Source of the DNA: Eulemur rufifrons
Lineage: Eukaryota > Chordata > Mammalia > Primates > Lemuridae
Assembly (NCBI RefSeq): GCF_041146395.1
Contig: NC_090989.1
Location: 243,526,843-243,590,842 of the forward strand
DNA: 64,000 bases
Reading direction: 5' to 3'
Shown here: positions 62,976-64,000 of the stretch, one piece after another
How the letters are laid out: each line of letters begins with the position of its first letter
Numbering within the stretch: position 1 is the stretch's first letter
Position numbers and translations under genes: made by a program
The notes under the pieces: model-generated
Databases searched by the model: none
What the model saw: the letters and a program-made list of their open reading frames with translations, nothing else
What the model was told of the DNA's origin: nothing

Positions 62976-64000
62976 CGATTATGGGAACAAAAATGGTAAC
63001 TTAGCACATTTATTTGATGAAGCCAGAATTAGAATTCCTGCTTTTACATACTGTCTCTTAAATATTTTCATTTGTTCGCATTAACGTCCTGAGATATCTT
63101 AGGATAAATATCTTCTCACATTTCTAATTGCAAACAAGTTTAAAAGGCCCCCAAAAGCATAAAATCTTCTGTCTGCCCTGTTATGTGACTTCAATATATT
63201 CCCCAATATAATTTCATGATTCACCCATAAAAAGCTGTCGGTTTCAACAAGGAACAGAGTCTGAGATACCATTTGACTAATACAATAATAAAAACACCTT
63301 AGATTTTTATAGTAACTTTATCCCAAAAAGCTCAATGTACTTTTATATATTTATCCTTGTAACCATAGGAGGTAAGGAAGAACATAAATTATTTCTCCTT
63401 TTTAGGGACATAACAGAGGTATTAGGAATTTAGGTAACATTTCTAAGGTTAATAGCAGTTTTCACGAATGTCACTCTTCCTGCAATCTCCTACTCTCTTT
63501 GGCATTAATTATGGCTATTGTTACTTTAGTTAGGCTGAAATGTGAGTGGCTGGCATTAAGTGTAGCTTATAATTCAGTTAATTACTTGATGAAATCAAGT
63601 TGAGTCAGACATACACCATCACAATCTAATCGAATTTAAAATATTTTGATTTTATGTCAAAATACTGTTATTATTCAATTATATATATATACACACGCAT
63701 TATCTATTCTTATTTACTATCTGTGTTAATTCTAAGGCAAGATTTTAAAAGTTACTATTCATTTATCTCCTTGAAAGAAACCAATTCCAATCTTCTTAAC
63801 ATCATTTTCCCTCTCCACATATATTTTTATAGACTATTGTCTTTATTCCATTTACATAGGCTAACAATAATTTCTATACTAGTTCTCTATTTGTTAGGTT
63901 GTTTGTGCTTCAACAATCTATCAAAACAGATATCCAAAGGAATATAGAGATAGACTATATAAAGGGCTTTTTATAATAGTTTTGTTTTGAATAAAACCAA
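62976..64000. other. A/T-rich intergenic DNA with one MIR-like piece
   Basis: A MIR/L2-like fragment lies at about 63,285-63,430 ('agctcaatgtacttttatat', 'ggaggtaaggaagaac'), probably minus orientation. A short TA/CA run is at 63,680-63,697. The 97-codon plus-strand frame at 63,654-63,947 is I/L/Y-rich because of base composition and is not called. Confidence 0.4.

Overview
This window is mammalian nuclear DNA, most likely from a strepsirrhine primate (lemur or galago group). The main evidence is the Alu elements. The copies at 16.3 kb, 29.4 kb and 39.7 kb have the long A/T-rich middle linker and the 'agagtgctaggattacag' right-hand end that I associate with lemur/galago Alus, not the catarrhine AluS/AluY form. 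Older J-type Alus, MIR, L2-like pieces, a MaLR LTR and Tigger/hAT DNA transposon fossils fill most of the rest. No complete protein-coding gene can be read, and nearly all of the open frames are short and chance-like.

Layout. From 1 to about 48.8 kb the DNA looks intronic: A/T-rich, no CpG clusters and many old repeats. The best exon in it is a 118-bp minus-strand segment at 44,650-44,767. It has a polypyrimidine-AG acceptor, a CAAG/GTGAGT donor and two open frames. From 48.9 to 50.35 kb lies a strong CpG island with GC boxes, a half-CRE and three minus-strand splice donors, one of them a GC-type donor. This looks like the promoter of a gene transcribed right to left, with the 44.65-kb exon as an early downstream exon. 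I cannot name the gene. In the most direct splice (GC donor to the 44.65-kb exon) the exon 1 frame has no ATG, so the first exons may be untranslated.

From about 48 to 60.4 kb the window changes character. I recognise no Alu and no obvious LINE, LTR or DNA transposon in that stretch. It holds two more CpG-rich segments (50.64-51.2 kb and 52.56-53.3 kb), a compact promoter-like block near 54.6-54.8 kb with three CCAAT boxes and splice donors pointing both ways (54,072 minus, 54,788 plus), a possible plus-strand exon at 58.5 kb, and a unique block at 59.3-60.3 kb carrying five WGATAR sites with E-boxes and two CTCF-like cores. This is what the 5' flank of a regulated, possibly developmental, gene with alternative promoters and a divergent noncoding transcript would look like. 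From 60.4 to 64 kb the DNA is A/T-rich again with MIR/L2 remnants.

How the parts may work together (inference): a minus-strand gene with several alternative first exons at 54.6, possibly 51.0, and 50.0-49.1 kb splicing into a common exon at 44.65 kb; a divergent plus-strand transcript from 54.77 kb; and an upstream GATA/E-box element beside CTCF-like sites at 59.7-60.3 kb. I saw no bacterial-type system, CRISPR array, tRNA, rRNA or intact viral gene.
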